Assembly (NCBI GenBank): GCA_030068075.1
Contig: CM057829.1
Span: 81,031,132-81,095,131 of the forward strand
Origin: Paguma larvata
Taxonomy: Eukaryota > Chordata > Mammalia > Carnivora > Viverridae
Length of the DNA stretch: 64,000 nucleotides
Direction: 5' to 3'
Shown in pieces: positions 8,392-19,963 of the stretch. The translations under genes and the position numbers were made by a program. The notes below the pieces were generated by a model. That model was not told where the DNA came from and searched no databases. It worked only from the letters and a program-made list of their open reading frames with translations. Position 1 is the first letter of the stretch. The number at the start of each line of letters is the position of its first letter.

Positions 8392-11180
8392 TACATCTAA
8401 ATCAGGCCTGTCCTACCAGCTTTAGTGGGGATAGAGTTTATTTCAGAGCTAAGTTAGAATTTAGGTCCAAGCATTACCTTAAGGTCATAGTATGGAGTAT
8501 CATAATAAGTTAAACAGAGGATCTCAGCATTCTAGTGTGCCCTGTTCTGTTACCAGAACTTTAGAGCAGGATAGAATGAAGGAAGTAGGAAGTCAGAAAG
8601 AAGACATAACCTTGCTCCATGGGAGGCAACAGCAATAAACTGAGCAATACATTACCTAGTAGAGAAGATTCTTTCCATACTTGATACTGAATGTAACATG
8701 CAAAATGCAGCTAAAATTTTTGGTTTTTAGCTCAGGAAGGATGTTTAGATCTGAATCTACATAATGGTTCTTGAAAATATAGTGTCATAACCTTTTAGAT
8801 GCTGACCTTGCTGTTATATTTACTGCCTTATTGGCACCAAACTCTGATAATCTACCAACAGATGGTCAGGGTATCTTGGTATGCTTTCTAGTCCCTTGTC
8901 TATTTGTGCATCATTTGACAGGATACTTCTGAGGCAGCAAAATTTAGCTGATGATGTTATGGTTCATTGTTTCCAGCAATGGTTTTGGCTTTATCTAGAA
9001 GTCTTTGATTCAAATTGACATATCACTCTAATCTTATTCAACCTGATTGTCAAAAAGTAAGGACATGACAACTCTGTAAAGTTTCGGAATCTATTGTCTT
9101 CTGCAGTGCATTTCCGGAGTACTGTCATGTGGTGGCTAGGAAACAGGAACATTTTTGAGAGTTGATTTAAAACTGCTATGAAGATTAGTTATCTTTTGAA
9201 TTGAATGCATTCAATGGAACAGTATATAGCTCTGCATCCCTGGCAAATATAGAATTAGAATCAAGTGTATCATTATTTATTCAGAGATAAATGGTGGCAC
9301 GCAGATCTTTATCACATTTTAAAAATTACATTTTTAATGGTAGTAAATTGTTCTCCTCATTCTTTTAATAATTCCATTGTAACATAGAGCAATAGTAGAG
9401 AAATTCAAAGACAAAAATAGTTTGAGGTTAGCATGCTATAATGAAATATTTGGCAGAAGACAATATATTTCAAAGCCCTTGTAAAGAAATACTACAAAAT
9501 AATTTGGCAATACAGATTTCAAGGGTCGAAATTTCACATTCATCTTAAGAATTCTATTACATTTTACCTTGAAGAAATATCAGAAATATAAACCAAATTT
9601 TAAGTATAAAGATAATTATTATAGGATTATATATAAAAGTAGAAGTGTGATATTATTTTAAATATAGAATATTTGAATAAACTATGACATATTAACATAA
9701 TGAATTTTAATGCAATGAATATTATAAGCCAGTTACATAGTGTCTCCAAGATGTGTACACATTATTTCAACTATGGGTTGGTATGTGTGTATATGTATAT
9801 ACAGGTAAATGTAATAAAATGTCAATAGTTACCCTGTTTTTAAGGAATTTACATGTCCAATCAGCAGGAAACAATGTGTCTTTAATGGTGAGATAATACT
9901 GCTTTTTATTTTTTCATTTATATTGAATTTTTGCCAGTTTCTACATTTATAACATACCTTGTAGTTAGAAAAAAATCATGATAATTAAGACATAAAACAT
10001 GACCATAATTTAGTTGTTAATTCTGTGCCACTAATAGACTTAACAGAGGGTTTTTAATCTCATTGGTAGGTGAATAAATGTACTTGGAAGGATCACCCTG
10101 AGATTTACCTGCTTAACGACAAGTCTTATTATGATATTCCAACAAACCAGAAAGAGGCTTTCTCTTGTGTAGTTTTTAGGAATTTAATAATTTAATGAGT
10201 AAACATTTTTCTTTTTGGAAGTTTCCATAAGAATTATTCAATGCTCCCAGTGATTTAATCAACCTATTATCTCAGTATCTTCTGATTTGAATGGTACTGG
10301 AGCCAGAGTCACGAAAAAAAAGAAAATAAATAAACATACGACATTGATGGAATCAATAAAAAACCAAGCAGAGGAAATAGTTATTCCCCACGAAATATCA
10401 GATATAAGAAAGGCGGGCATGATGATGACATATGAAGATTTACAGCTTATAAGGCATCTACTAAACTGAAGACATTTCAATGACAAACATTCTAGTCACA
10501 TCTACTCAATAAGAATTTTGTTCTATGGAAAATGCTAACACATATTGAGGAATGTTTATTGACATTATAAGTTGTTTTTTTTTTTACTTAACAAGTCAGG
10601 CAATCATTTTTTTTCAGTCTTTTTGTATAAAGTATGTAAACACTTCATTGTTACCACTTGACTATTTACTAAGGTTTCACTGTCTATGAATGTCTTGTTT
10701 TAACCTTAGTATTTCTTTATCAGGTCTCCACCTCACTGGGGTCCTCAGCAAAGCCGACAGCCTAAGTAACATTAGGAAGGAATGAAGCTCTGATGCTGGA
10801 TGAGTCTTGAGTCTTTGTTCTTTATGAAATGTATAAGGAGAACCAAGGGACTAATAAGTCCAAATTTCTACCCTGCTTCTTTCTTGTTAGATACTTTTGA
10901 TACTAAAGCTTAGTGATAAAATTGGCAAGGAAAAAGAAACGACTTCTAGAACTTTAGAAAAGTAAAATATAGAAATTGTGCTGCATTTAAAAGTTTTACC
11001 AAAAATAATTCTTCTAACCGAGGACTTGATACCATTTAAAGTCTTATTTATAGTATGTCCTACTAATTTTGAGGTTATGCTGGTTCATTAGTTAACAGCC
11101 TCAATGTCATCAAGCAGACTGATGACACTGGAATGATTTATCTAATACAAAGTTTTTCTTTCTGATAAAGAGTTTTTCTG
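8392..11180. other. Unassigned AT-rich DNA
   Basis: I recognise no repeat, exon or RNA gene across this 2.8 kb. A Lys-rich 60-codon open frame at 10287-10469 has no recognisable domain and starts in an A-rich patch. Very old repeats could be hidden here beyond reading by eye. Confidence 0.45.
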
Positions 11181-11181
11181 T

Positions 11182-11222
11182 TATATATATTAATATGTAT
11201 ATATTAATATGTGTATATATAG
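11182..11222. repeat. TA-rich microsatellite
   Basis: Interrupted TATA and TAATATG units ending at 'gtgtatatatagg'. Confidence 0.85.
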
Positions 11223-11599
11223 GAAGTAATTGCTTCCTAAATTATACAGCTATATCAATCTATCGTCTAAATAAATCAAAGTTAATAGAAACAAAGGCAA
11301 CATATTAGACATTAAAAGATTCTTACCAGTGGAAGTGGATCAGACCTAGGGACACGACTGAACTGAGGGACCTGGAGTCTGAAGTCTGCTCGATGATTTT
11401 CACTTTGAATATCTCGTTTATACTATTCAGCATTATTAATAAAAACATAGATTATATAAGATGTATTTTCATCTCTCATCCCGTTTATTAGCATATGGTT
11501 GCAGAATTAGGAAAAGAAGTTTGTTGCAAGATGGTCTTATGTCAAATTCCTAGGTTGACACCCTGGTTCTGTACGTCCATAAATCCTCTCTCTGAATAT

Positions 11600-11761
11600 A
11601 TCTACAAACCAGGAAAGGAGTTATCACCAGAAATCAAATCAGCTGGAAACTTGATCTTGGACTTCCAGCTTCCAGAACTGGAAGAAAATGAATGTCTGTC
11701 ATTTAAGCCTCCCCGCCCCGTCTATGATATTTTGTTATGGGAGTTCAGACAGACTAAGACA
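11600..11761 (+). mobile_element. MLT1-like LTR, 3' half, sense
   Basis: The 3' part of a MaLR (non-autonomous ERVL relative) LTR: 'cttgatcttggacttccagcttccagaactgg' near 11650-11681, 'catttaagcctcccc' near 11700-11714, 'tatgatattttgttatgg' near 11723-11740, ending 'agacagactaagaca'. The 5' half is not recognised, so it is either truncated or too diverged. A 92-codon open frame over it is incidental. The family name comes from recalled consensus. Confidence 0.65.
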
Positions 11762-11803
11762 TCTCCCTTTTAAATCTATACATATGACATATTAAATGTG
11801 ATA

Positions 11804-12169
11804 GTTTCTTAGTCTGTTCAGGAGGCTATAACAAAGTACCACACACTGGGTAGCTTATAAACAGCTGCAATTTATTTCTCATAGTTCTGGAGGCTGGGAA
11901 ACCCAGAATCGAGGCACCATTATGGGCCTATTCCAGTGACTCCTCTCACTCTGGTTAATAGTTGGTAATGTGTTGCAACGTCCTTACATGGTAGAGGAAG
12001 CCAGGAATCCTCTGGAGTCTCTTTTACAAGGTCATTAATCCCATTCATAAGGGTTCTATCCTCATGACTTAATACCTCCCAAAGACCCTCACCTCCAAAT
12101 ACCATCACCTTTGTGTGTTCAGATTTCAATAGATTAATTTGAGTGGGGACAGACATACAGATAATAGCA
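11804..12169 (-). mobile_element. MLT1-like LTR, near full length, antisense
   Basis: Read in reverse this is a MaLR-type solo LTR. The plus strand shows 'cttagtctgttcaggaggctataacaaagtaccacacactgggtagcttataaac' (11808-11862), 'ttctcatagttctggaggctgggaa' near 11876-11900, 'ctcatgacttaatacctcccaaag' near 12061-12084 and 'cagataatagca' at the far end. It faces the LTR on its left tail to tail, with about 42 bp between them. No internal retroviral region accompanies it. Confidence 0.75.
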
Positions 12170-13479
12170 GGTAGTTTTGATCTGAGTGGGGAAAATAATT
12201 TATGCTTTAATCTAGGTTTGCTTATTTATTTACAATTTATTTATGTGAGAGATATACAACCTGCTTCAGAATTGTATTATCACTGCCACGTTCTACTTAA
12301 TTATAGTAGACTTTTCTCTTGCTGCACTGGTTTTTGTTTGCTTGCTTTTTTGGTTTTTGTTTTTTGTTTTTTAGGACCACCTTTGGCTTAACTGCCTTTT
12401 ACATCCGATTTTATGCTTCGAATATTTATTCCAGCCCACGTACTCTTAAATAAGTTCGGATTCCTACCTCTGTGATAGGACACAGTTTTGTGTAATCTAA
12501 GATGTTAAAACCCTAAGAATTTTCTTTAACTTTGTGTTTTATGAGTAATACGTTGTAGATTTGAAATCTACAGGGAGTTCCTGATCTCCCGATTTTATCC
12601 CAGTATCTATTTTTGCTTACGGCTGCCTCTTCATTAACTGCTAATCAATTATACAAATATATAGTAGGTGACTTCTATGTGCTGGGTCCTTTCACAGCTA
12701 CTAGGAATACAGAAGGTAACCCCACCTCCTCCACCTCTCACTACACCCCGAACTAACAGTCTGGTGGAGCATATAAACAGACTATTACAGTTCAGGGTAG
12801 TAAATAAATGATGGAAGTATAAAAATGTTGCTATATTAAGTGAAACACATGTGGGCAGAAATAAATCTCTTCAGGGCAGAGTCTGCAAAGTGTGACACTG
12901 GCCTGATTTTCTCATGCTGGGCACTAGAATCTTGATACTAAGTAGTCAGACAGAGTCAGCTCTGATTATAGAGGTTAGAGGGTTTTTGTTTGTTCGCGTG
13001 AACATTTGTCTTTTTCCTTAGGGCTTTGTAAAGATGGCAAAATGATTTGTTGACAATGAATGAACGCGCACGGTGCAATGACAGCTATTTTATAGCCTTC
13101 TATATGTATGAAATATATATCCACAGACAGGAAACTGTAAAGGATATATAATGGATTCTTATATCAGTGTCTTTTCCTCTCTCAATAGGAACAGATAATA
13201 ACTCTTAACCAGTGCAGCTACAGGGATAAAAGATTCCCTTCAGTGCATCCCACATGGCTCCCCCCTACACCATCTGCCTTGACATGTGCACACCAGTGCT
13301 TAGAAAAGACCTCTAGAGCCTAGGGCACAGATAAGCTGTTGACATTCTCCCCCTGCTCCTATACAGACACTATGTAAATCAGAATGTAAATAATACTAAA
13401 TTCTCAAAGAAAATTTAATAAACACTCAGCATCACCTTATTTTTCCGTTGTCACTATGATCATGCATTTTTTTAACAGT
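12170..13479. other. Unassigned DNA
   Basis: No confident element. A T-rich run lies at 12330-12375. The segment at 12660-12790 ('gtgacttctatgtgctgggtcctttcacagctactaggaatacag') faintly resembles the start of family A (compare 4220-4250), which is too weak to call. Confidence 0.45.
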
Positions 13480-14065
13480 TGTGTTGGAGTCAACTTGACA
13501 TACCATAAAATACACCTACTGACAGTGTACAGTTCAATGAGTTTTAGTAAATTTATAGATTTGTGTAGCCATCACCACAATCAGGTTGTAGAACTTTTCC
13601 ATTGCCCATCACAAGTCCCTCATGTCCATTTATGATCAATCTTTTCTACTATTCTACTACTCTCAGCCCTGGTCAATCATTGATCTGTTCTCTGTCCTTA
13701 TAGATTTGCTTTTCTAAAGCTTTATATGGATGGAGCCATGCAATATATAGTCATTTGTTTCTGTCAATGCATTTTTTTGGGCTTTTTGCTTTGAGATAAC
13801 TATCGATTCACAGGAAGTTACAAAAATAGCACAGAGAGGTCCCATTTCCCCTGAACCCTGTCCTCCTCAAAGGGGACATTTTATGTAACTGTAGTATAAT
13901 ATCAAAATTAGATATATACACTGACACAATGTGCATGAATAATTCTAGGCAATTTTATCACATCTGGTAGATAACATATGTAGACTTGTGTTAATGTAGA
14001 GAGCGTTGTATAGATGAAATCAAACAATGTGCAACTCTTTTATACTTTAATTATGTGCAGTAAAT
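13480..14065 (-). mobile_element. Old LINE-1 3' UTR fragments, antisense
   Basis: Two adjoining blocks match old mammalian L1 3' regions in reverse. The first (13480-13770) has 'taaaatacacctactgacagtgtacagttcaatgagttttagtaaatttatagatttgtgtagccatcaccacaatcaggttgtagaac'. The second (13785-14065) has 'tttgagataactatcgattcacaggaagttacaaaaatagcacagagaggtcccatttcccctgaaccctg'. The right-hand L1 of this window (62960-64000) shows similar text, which supports the call. There is no coding content. Confidence 0.65.
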
Positions 14066-15134
14066 TGTATATTAATTATACTTCAAAAGTGTTAAGATTG
14101 GGGTAGGCAAAACACCGTTTACTCAAATCAGAAGGACCTTGCTTTACACTTTTGAGGCGGTAATGGCCATCTGGACATAAAATCTCTTTTGTCTCAGGTT
14201 GGCACAGATTGTGTTTATATCAATACAGTACATAAGCAGATTAAGGATGATAAAAATAACTCTTTATAAAAGTTGTGACAATAACCCCACAAGTCAGTTG
14301 ATGGTGAATGTACTTCTGTTTACTGAAACATTTCGGCAATTCACAGGAAGTGCATAATGCATAGGAAAAGTGTCAGGTGAAGACAGATGATGTAACTCAG
14401 GATTCCTCTCCTGGCCTTTCCTCTTATCAATGGGAAGGAAGCCGTTACAGTAGAGATGCAATAGCAGATCATTCCCTTAACATTTCCCTGTTGAATGGAT
14501 TATTTTGATTTATCTATAGTGGGTTTTTTTTAGTGCATCTCTTTGTATAGACATTTAGTGATTGCCCTAGGCTTTGCATTATACACACATAAATGATCAC
14601 AGTTTACCAATGTCATCACGTTACTAGTTCGGGTGACGTCTAGAACTCACCTTCCTTTTAGTCCCTATACTCCTCCCTATTATAATATAATCGTATTCAA
14701 TATTGGCTCAAAATACAATGAGAACCATATCAAACAATGTTGTAATATTCTGGGTTGTTGGTTTCTCCAATATTCAGTCTGTGACATATGGAGCTGAAAG
14801 AAAGCCCAGAGAACTTACCACTGAGTCCTGAAGTCTAAACCAATCTTCCTTCTTCTCAACATCTTTCAGAGTGTGTGTGTATATTTATAATTTATATATT
14901 TTATATATTATTTTTAAATTATTTATATAATAATTTATTTATATCATACTATATATTCTTATGGATTTCAGGGATTTTACCTGTTGTGATTATGAAGACA
15001 GCAAGAAGTGCTTCTCCATCTTGTTGCTCTCCCAGTACTTTTTTTTGTGTGTGTTTTTATTTTATCCCTATTACTAAATTACTATAAAATCATAGAGTTT
15101 TTAGGCAGAGGCAAGAAGTTAATAAATTCATGTT
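14066..15134. other. Mostly unassigned, possible old L1 at 14500-14870
   Basis: The part at 14500-14870 ('ttgccctaggctttgcattatacacacat...', '...actagttcgggtgacgtctagaactcacc...') vaguely recalls an old antisense L1, with low confidence. An AT-rich run lies at 14875-14960. Nothing else is recognised. Confidence 0.35.
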
Positions 15135-15150
15135 AAAAATTCAACACATA

Positions 15151-15350
15151 GTGTGCCTGGATGGCTCAGTTGGTTAAGCATCTGACTTCAGCTCAGGTCA
15201 GGATCTCACAGTTCATGAGTTTGAGCACCGCATCCAGCTCTGTGCTGACAGCTCAGAGCCTAGAGCTGCTTCAGATTCTGTGTCTCCCTGTCTCTATGCC
15301 TTGCTGCTCTCTGTCTCTCTCTGTCTCTCTCTCAAAAATAAATAAACATT
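15151..15350 (+). mobile_element. Felid-type CAN-SINE, sense
   Basis: Head 'gtgtgcctggatggctcagttggttaagc', middle 'gctcaggtcaggatctcacag', 'gctgacagctcagagcc', CT-rich segment and 'aaaaataaataaacattaaa'. Probable target-site duplication: 'ttcaacacata' before and 'tataacacact' after. Several substitutions show moderate age. It is the only SINE between 2.6 and 19.7 kb. Confidence 0.92.
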
Positions 15351-15364
15351 AAATATATAACACA

Positions 15365-18276
15365 CTTTTTAGGAAACATAGTTCAGCTCTTGTTGGTGTC
15401 CAGGAAGGCACTTCATGTGTCATTCAACTTTACCTTGGGCCTCTGCTCCCTCTGAGTCTCCCTTATTAGTAGGCTTACTCTTGATTCATGTGCTTAGCCT
15501 TCAAATACTGAACTCCAAGACTTCATTACTGCAGAGGTATATATTTCCCTGAGTAGACTCCTCAAAATGTTGTGTGTGATTGTGTGAGGTGACACTTCTA
15601 TGAGTTTCTAATCTTTCCCTCTCTGTATGATCACTGTTATTTTTGATAATTCCCAAGGAGAAATTTTTTCTTGAACTGCATCTACATAAATATACCTATC
15701 ATTTCCTTCCTCAGATGCTGTCCTTCGAGTTTCCTCACATAGCCAGCTCCGCCTGTCAGCCCCTCAACCTTTCCTTCTTTCTTCTCTAGAATCAACCCAT
15801 TTCCAACCTGTCTTTTGCCAAGAACACCATTGGACTAGTTCCAACTTGAATTTTACTAACCCCTCATGCCAACTGCCTCCAGCTCTAACTTCCCTTCTTC
15901 TGAAATCTCCTCTGATCTTTTTCTCTGCTCTTCCTATCTCACGTTCTTCACCGCTTTTGATAAAGGCAAACAGAAGTTCTTCATTTTGAAAAAGGTTAAA
16001 CTTTCCTGATGCTGAATTTGGTATCTACCTGATCCCACTAAAGAACTCAGAGGAGGAACAGTTTCTTGGTATTCCAACTCAAATCCCTAACTGGGTTGTG
16101 CCCAGGGACACAGATAAATATAAAAGTCATGGTATGGAATACCCTTCCTATGTGCAGCACATGCTTCTTTCTTCCAGGACTTTTCTCTTCCTTAATTAGA
16201 CTTGTGCGAGCCAGCTTCCAAATTTAATACCTATTGATGTTGATCACGTTAAAAATACACTCTTTCTGAAAAGCCGACTTTAAAAGAACTATTAGAGCCT
16301 AATTAATTTATAAGTTTTAAGCAATTCAATTACTAATGTGGTTAATTATCTGGTTATTAAAATAAAGTGTTGAGGTTAATAACGGAAAGCTTTTCTAAAA
16401 ATAATAGCATGCGTGTAAGAGATGAGCAAATGCAATCACATGATCTAGAAAGGGGACTTCAAGGCACAAAGTAGTGGCCTCTGCCACTCCAGTATCACAT
16501 TAATATTTGACTATCTTAGGTGTGCTTGGGCTCAGTTTATTGGAAAATGCAAATTAATTTTGTTTCCATTTCTTATTCGTATAACCGGAACAAATAAATA
16601 AATTCAAACTGTATTTATTATTATCGAATATGCAAAAGCATTTAGAAGTTTATACGTGTAATCTCATAAAGTATATAGCCTCTAATTACATGTAATCGAT
16701 TTTATTAAGGTAAAACCTACCTCCCTACAAACAACTATTGAACAACACCTGCCATGAATAGATTAGCCAACGAAGTGGTTATTCATCTTGTCGTACACAA
16801 TTAGTAGTACAAAAAGTTTTCACTCTGTGCTTCAGTTAAAGATAATATTTCAGAGCCTATCACTAAATAACACAGTTTTAGATAACTTTGACTTCGGCTC
16901 TTTGTTTTTATGTTTTGTATACGATGCCCCTGTTCTTCAGTGATAGAATTGTAATTTTCTTATTTGACATGCACCATCTCACCTGCGGCTGCAGGTAATT
17001 ACATAGTAGAACTCCTGAAGTCCTTTGACCCCTTATTAGAATGTACATTCTCTTCCACCCATCAGTTATCAAGTGTTCACTACCTGTGGAGTCTCGATGA
17101 CACAGCTCAGTTCTGCATGTCAAATAGTCACTTTAGTCCAATTAAATTCTCATTGCATGACATTTTGGATTGCTGAGGAAAGGTGGAAGAAGTGGTACTT
17201 CCATTACGGAGTTTAATAGCATGCCTTTTTGACACAAAGTAAAGATAAGCATTCCGAAGTTGTGTTGCGTGGCTATTTTCTCTCTTAAAAACATAATCAT
17301 TTGGCAGTGCAATATTTTCCTGTCTCAAACACCATAATAAATAGGAATTTGACCACAGTGGTTAATATAGTAGCACCATGGACTGAGATACTGAGGTTTT
17401 ACTATTAACCTCTCACCAGAAATTAGAACTTCCAGGCTATTTCACTGATTAAAACTTGATTAATCACCTGTTAACTTGTCAGATTTTACTCACTGTGGCA
17501 AGAAGCACTACCCATGAAGAACAGGTGAAAAAGTACTAAAGAAAATACCGTTTGTAGATAATCAGATCCTTATTCAACCCCCGACCCATGGATTAAACTA
17601 TTTTGCAGATATTTCTTCAAGTGTTTCTTCCAGTGAATATTACTACAGACATCATCAAAGGGAAAAATTGTCTTTTATATTTAAATCAATGAAAACACCA
17701 AATTTCAATTTTATGTGTGTATCGTAAATGAAATATATTGTGTAATAAAATGACAGATATTGTGAGAAGGGCAATGTCATGACATAGGAAATAGATTTAT
17801 CCAGTAAGTAATTTCAAGTAAAAATATTATTCAAGAAGTATTCCATGTTTAGATGCCAGGTATGAACGGTAGGTTCTCACCAGTAGTACAGCAATCCTAT
17901 TTGCATATGAATAAGTGAGTCAGTGAGACTCTTGGGGTGATTAGCACCTTATGTTTAGGTTCACAGTGATGGAGAGCCTGCAAAGGCATCAAATTAAAGA
18001 CTTAACTTAAAAGCTAAAATTCACAGCTTAATTCTCAAATCAAGTCTCAGCTTTCTTTCTCTCAACTCAGTCCTTCCCTCCTGAACCCACTTTATTTTCA
18101 GGAAACATTCACACAAACATATCAAGTTCTATCACTTTGTTCATGGTCTTCAAGGAATTTGACTTTTTCCTGGTAAATTTCCTTATTTGGGTACTGCTCT
18201 CTTTTTCTGTACAGTATCTGCTCTTTTGATCTCACCTCCATCACTAGTCACAGTGGCTCTTTGTAAATCTAAAGTG
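15365..18276. other. Unassigned DNA with homeodomain-type sites at 16.2-17.3 kb
   Basis: No repeat family is recognised across 2.9 kb. The part at 16290-16560 has clustered TAATTA-type cores (for example 16300-16310 and 16342-16348) and an exact octamer ATGCAAAT at 16547-16554. Such patterns occur in conserved developmental enhancers but also by chance in AT-rich DNA. No splice-site-bounded open frame stands out. A 145-codon minus-strand frame overlapping the right edge (18277-18714) is a shadow of the L1 that follows. Confidence 0.4.
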
Positions 18277-19560
18277 TCATTCTGTTATACCATACAGAAA
18301 AATAAATTCAAAATGGATGGAAGACCTAAATGTGAGACAGGAAACAATCAAAACCCCGGAGGAGAAAATAGGCAACAACCTCTTGACTTCAGGTTCAGCA
18401 ACTTCTAACTCGATGCATCTCTGAAGGCAAGGAAAATAAAAGCAAAAATGAACTAGTTGGACCTCATCAAGATAAAAAGCTTCTTCACACCAAAAGAAAC
18501 AATCAACAAAACTAAAAGGCAAATGAAGGAATGGGAGAAGGTATTTGCAGATGACAAATAAGATAAAGGGTTGGTGTCCAAAATCTATAAAGAATTTACC
18601 AAAATCAACACCCAAAAACAAATAATCCAGTGAAGAAATGGGCAGAAGACGTGAATAGACTCTTTTCCAAAGAAGACATGCAGATGGCCAACAGACACAT
18701 GAAACGATGCTCAATATTGTTTATCATCTGAGAAGTACAAATCAAAACCACATACTACATTGAGATACCACCTCACACCGGTTGGAGGGGCTAAAATTAA
18801 CCACTCAAAAAACAACAAACGTTGGCAGAATGTGGAGAAACAGGAACCCTCTCACACTGTTGGTGGGAATGCAAACTGGTATAGCTGATCTGGAAAATAC
18901 TGTGGAGGTTCCTCAAAAAAAATAAAATAAAATAAAAATAGAATTACCCTATGACCCAGAAATAGCACTATTAGGAATTTATCTAAAGGATACAGGAGTG
19001 CTGACTCATAGGGCACATGTACCCCAATGTTTATAGCAGCGCTATCAACAATAGCCAAATTATGGAAAAAGCCCAAATGTCCATCAGCTGATGAATGGAT
19101 AAAAAAGGTGTGGTTTATATATACAGTGGAATTCTACTTGGCAATGAAAAAGAATGAAATCCTGCCATTTGCAACAACACGGATGGAACTGGAGGGTATT
19201 ATGCTGAGTGAAATAAGTCAGTCAGAGAAAGATAGATATCACATGTTTTCACTCTCACGTGGAATTTGAGAAACTTAACAGGAGACCATGGGGGAAAGGA
19301 AGGGGAAAAAATAATTTCAAACAGAGAGGAATGCAAACGGTAAGAGACCCTTAAATATAGAGAACAAACTAAGGGTCGATAGGAGGGGTCAGGGAGAGGG
19401 GAAAACGGGTGATGAGCATTGAAGATGGCACTTGTTGGGATGAGCACAGGGTGTTGTATGTAAGCAATGAATCATGGGAATCTACTCTGAAGCAAAGAGC
19501 ACACTGAGTACACTGTATGTTAGCTAACTTGGCATTAAATTATTATAGTAGAAAAATAAA
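18277..19560 (+). mobile_element. LINE-1 3' fragment, sense, 1.3 kb
   Basis: It starts abruptly in late ORF2 ('accatacagaaaaataaattcaaaatggatggaagacctaaatgtgagac', 18289-18338). It passes 'ttggacctcatcaagataaaaagcttcttcac' near 18458-18489 and 'aagaagacatgcagatggccaacagacacatgaa' near 18671-18704, and ends in the 3' UTR tail 'cactgtatgttagctaacttggcattaaatt' near 19512-19542. It is 5' truncated. It is less diverged than the copy at 6.8-7.9 kb, but its ORF2 is broken by frameshifts and stops. Confidence 0.9.
19027..19269 (+). pseudogene. L1 ORF2 C-terminus, 80 open codons
   Basis: The translation begins MFIAALSTIAKLWKKPKCPS and contains GIMLSEISQSEKDRYHMFSL. This is the extreme C-terminus of a carnivore L1 ORF2 protein, ending close to its natural stop. 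Only this end stays open: the endonuclease and reverse transcriptase regions are absent. It is inactive. Confidence 0.85.
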
Positions 19561-19671
19561 TATTCTAAGATTATATTGTCTGAATTCTACATTTTATCTA
19601 AAACTTTTCTAGATAAGAATAATTTTGTGTATGTCCGGAAACCAAACATTGCTATAAAGTAAGAAAAAAAT

Positions 19672-19697
19672 GCAATACATACATACATACATACATA
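19672..19697. repeat. (ACAT)n microsatellite
   Basis: Six near-perfect ACAT units shortly before a SINE. Confidence 0.9.
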
Positions 19698-19722
19698 AAA
19701 TGAAGTGCCATTCTGGATTGTT

Positions 19723-19950
19723 GTGTTTTTTTTAACAGATTTTTTTAAGTGTTTGTTTACTTTTGAGACAGAGAGCGACAGAATGTGAGCAGGGGAGGGG
19801 CAGAGAGAGAGGGAGACACAGAATCTGAAGCAAGCTTCAGGCTCTGAGCTGTCAGCCCAGAGCCCACATGGGGCTCGAACTCACAAACTGCGAGATCATG
19901 ACCTGAGCCATAGTTGAATGCTTAACCCACTGAACCACCCAGGTGTCCCC
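19723..19950 (-). mobile_element. Felid-type CAN-SINE, antisense, with target-site duplication
   Basis: The minus strand has the head (reverse of 'gaaccacccaggtgtcccc'), middle block (reverse of 'gcgagatcatgacctgagcc'), CT-rich part and A-rich tail. The flanks ccattctggattgtt (19708-19722) and attctgggttgtt (19951-19963) differ at one base over their shared length. This fixes the insertion limits. Confidence 0.94.
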
Positions 19951-19963
19951 ATTCTGGGTTGTT

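Noticed and set aside
7914..8396. A 160-codon minus-strand frame rich in Ser, Pro and Leu, and E/K/R/G-rich frames on the other strand
   Set aside because: Both come from the purine tract, whose bias removes stop codons.
10287..10469. A Lys-rich 60-codon open frame as a possible small gene or retrocopy
   Set aside because: No recognisable domain, an A-rich start and an overlapping frame on the other strand. No support beyond being open.
12640..12900. Possible MIR or family A fragment
   Set aside because: Only one short string resembles the consensus, and the rest does not follow.
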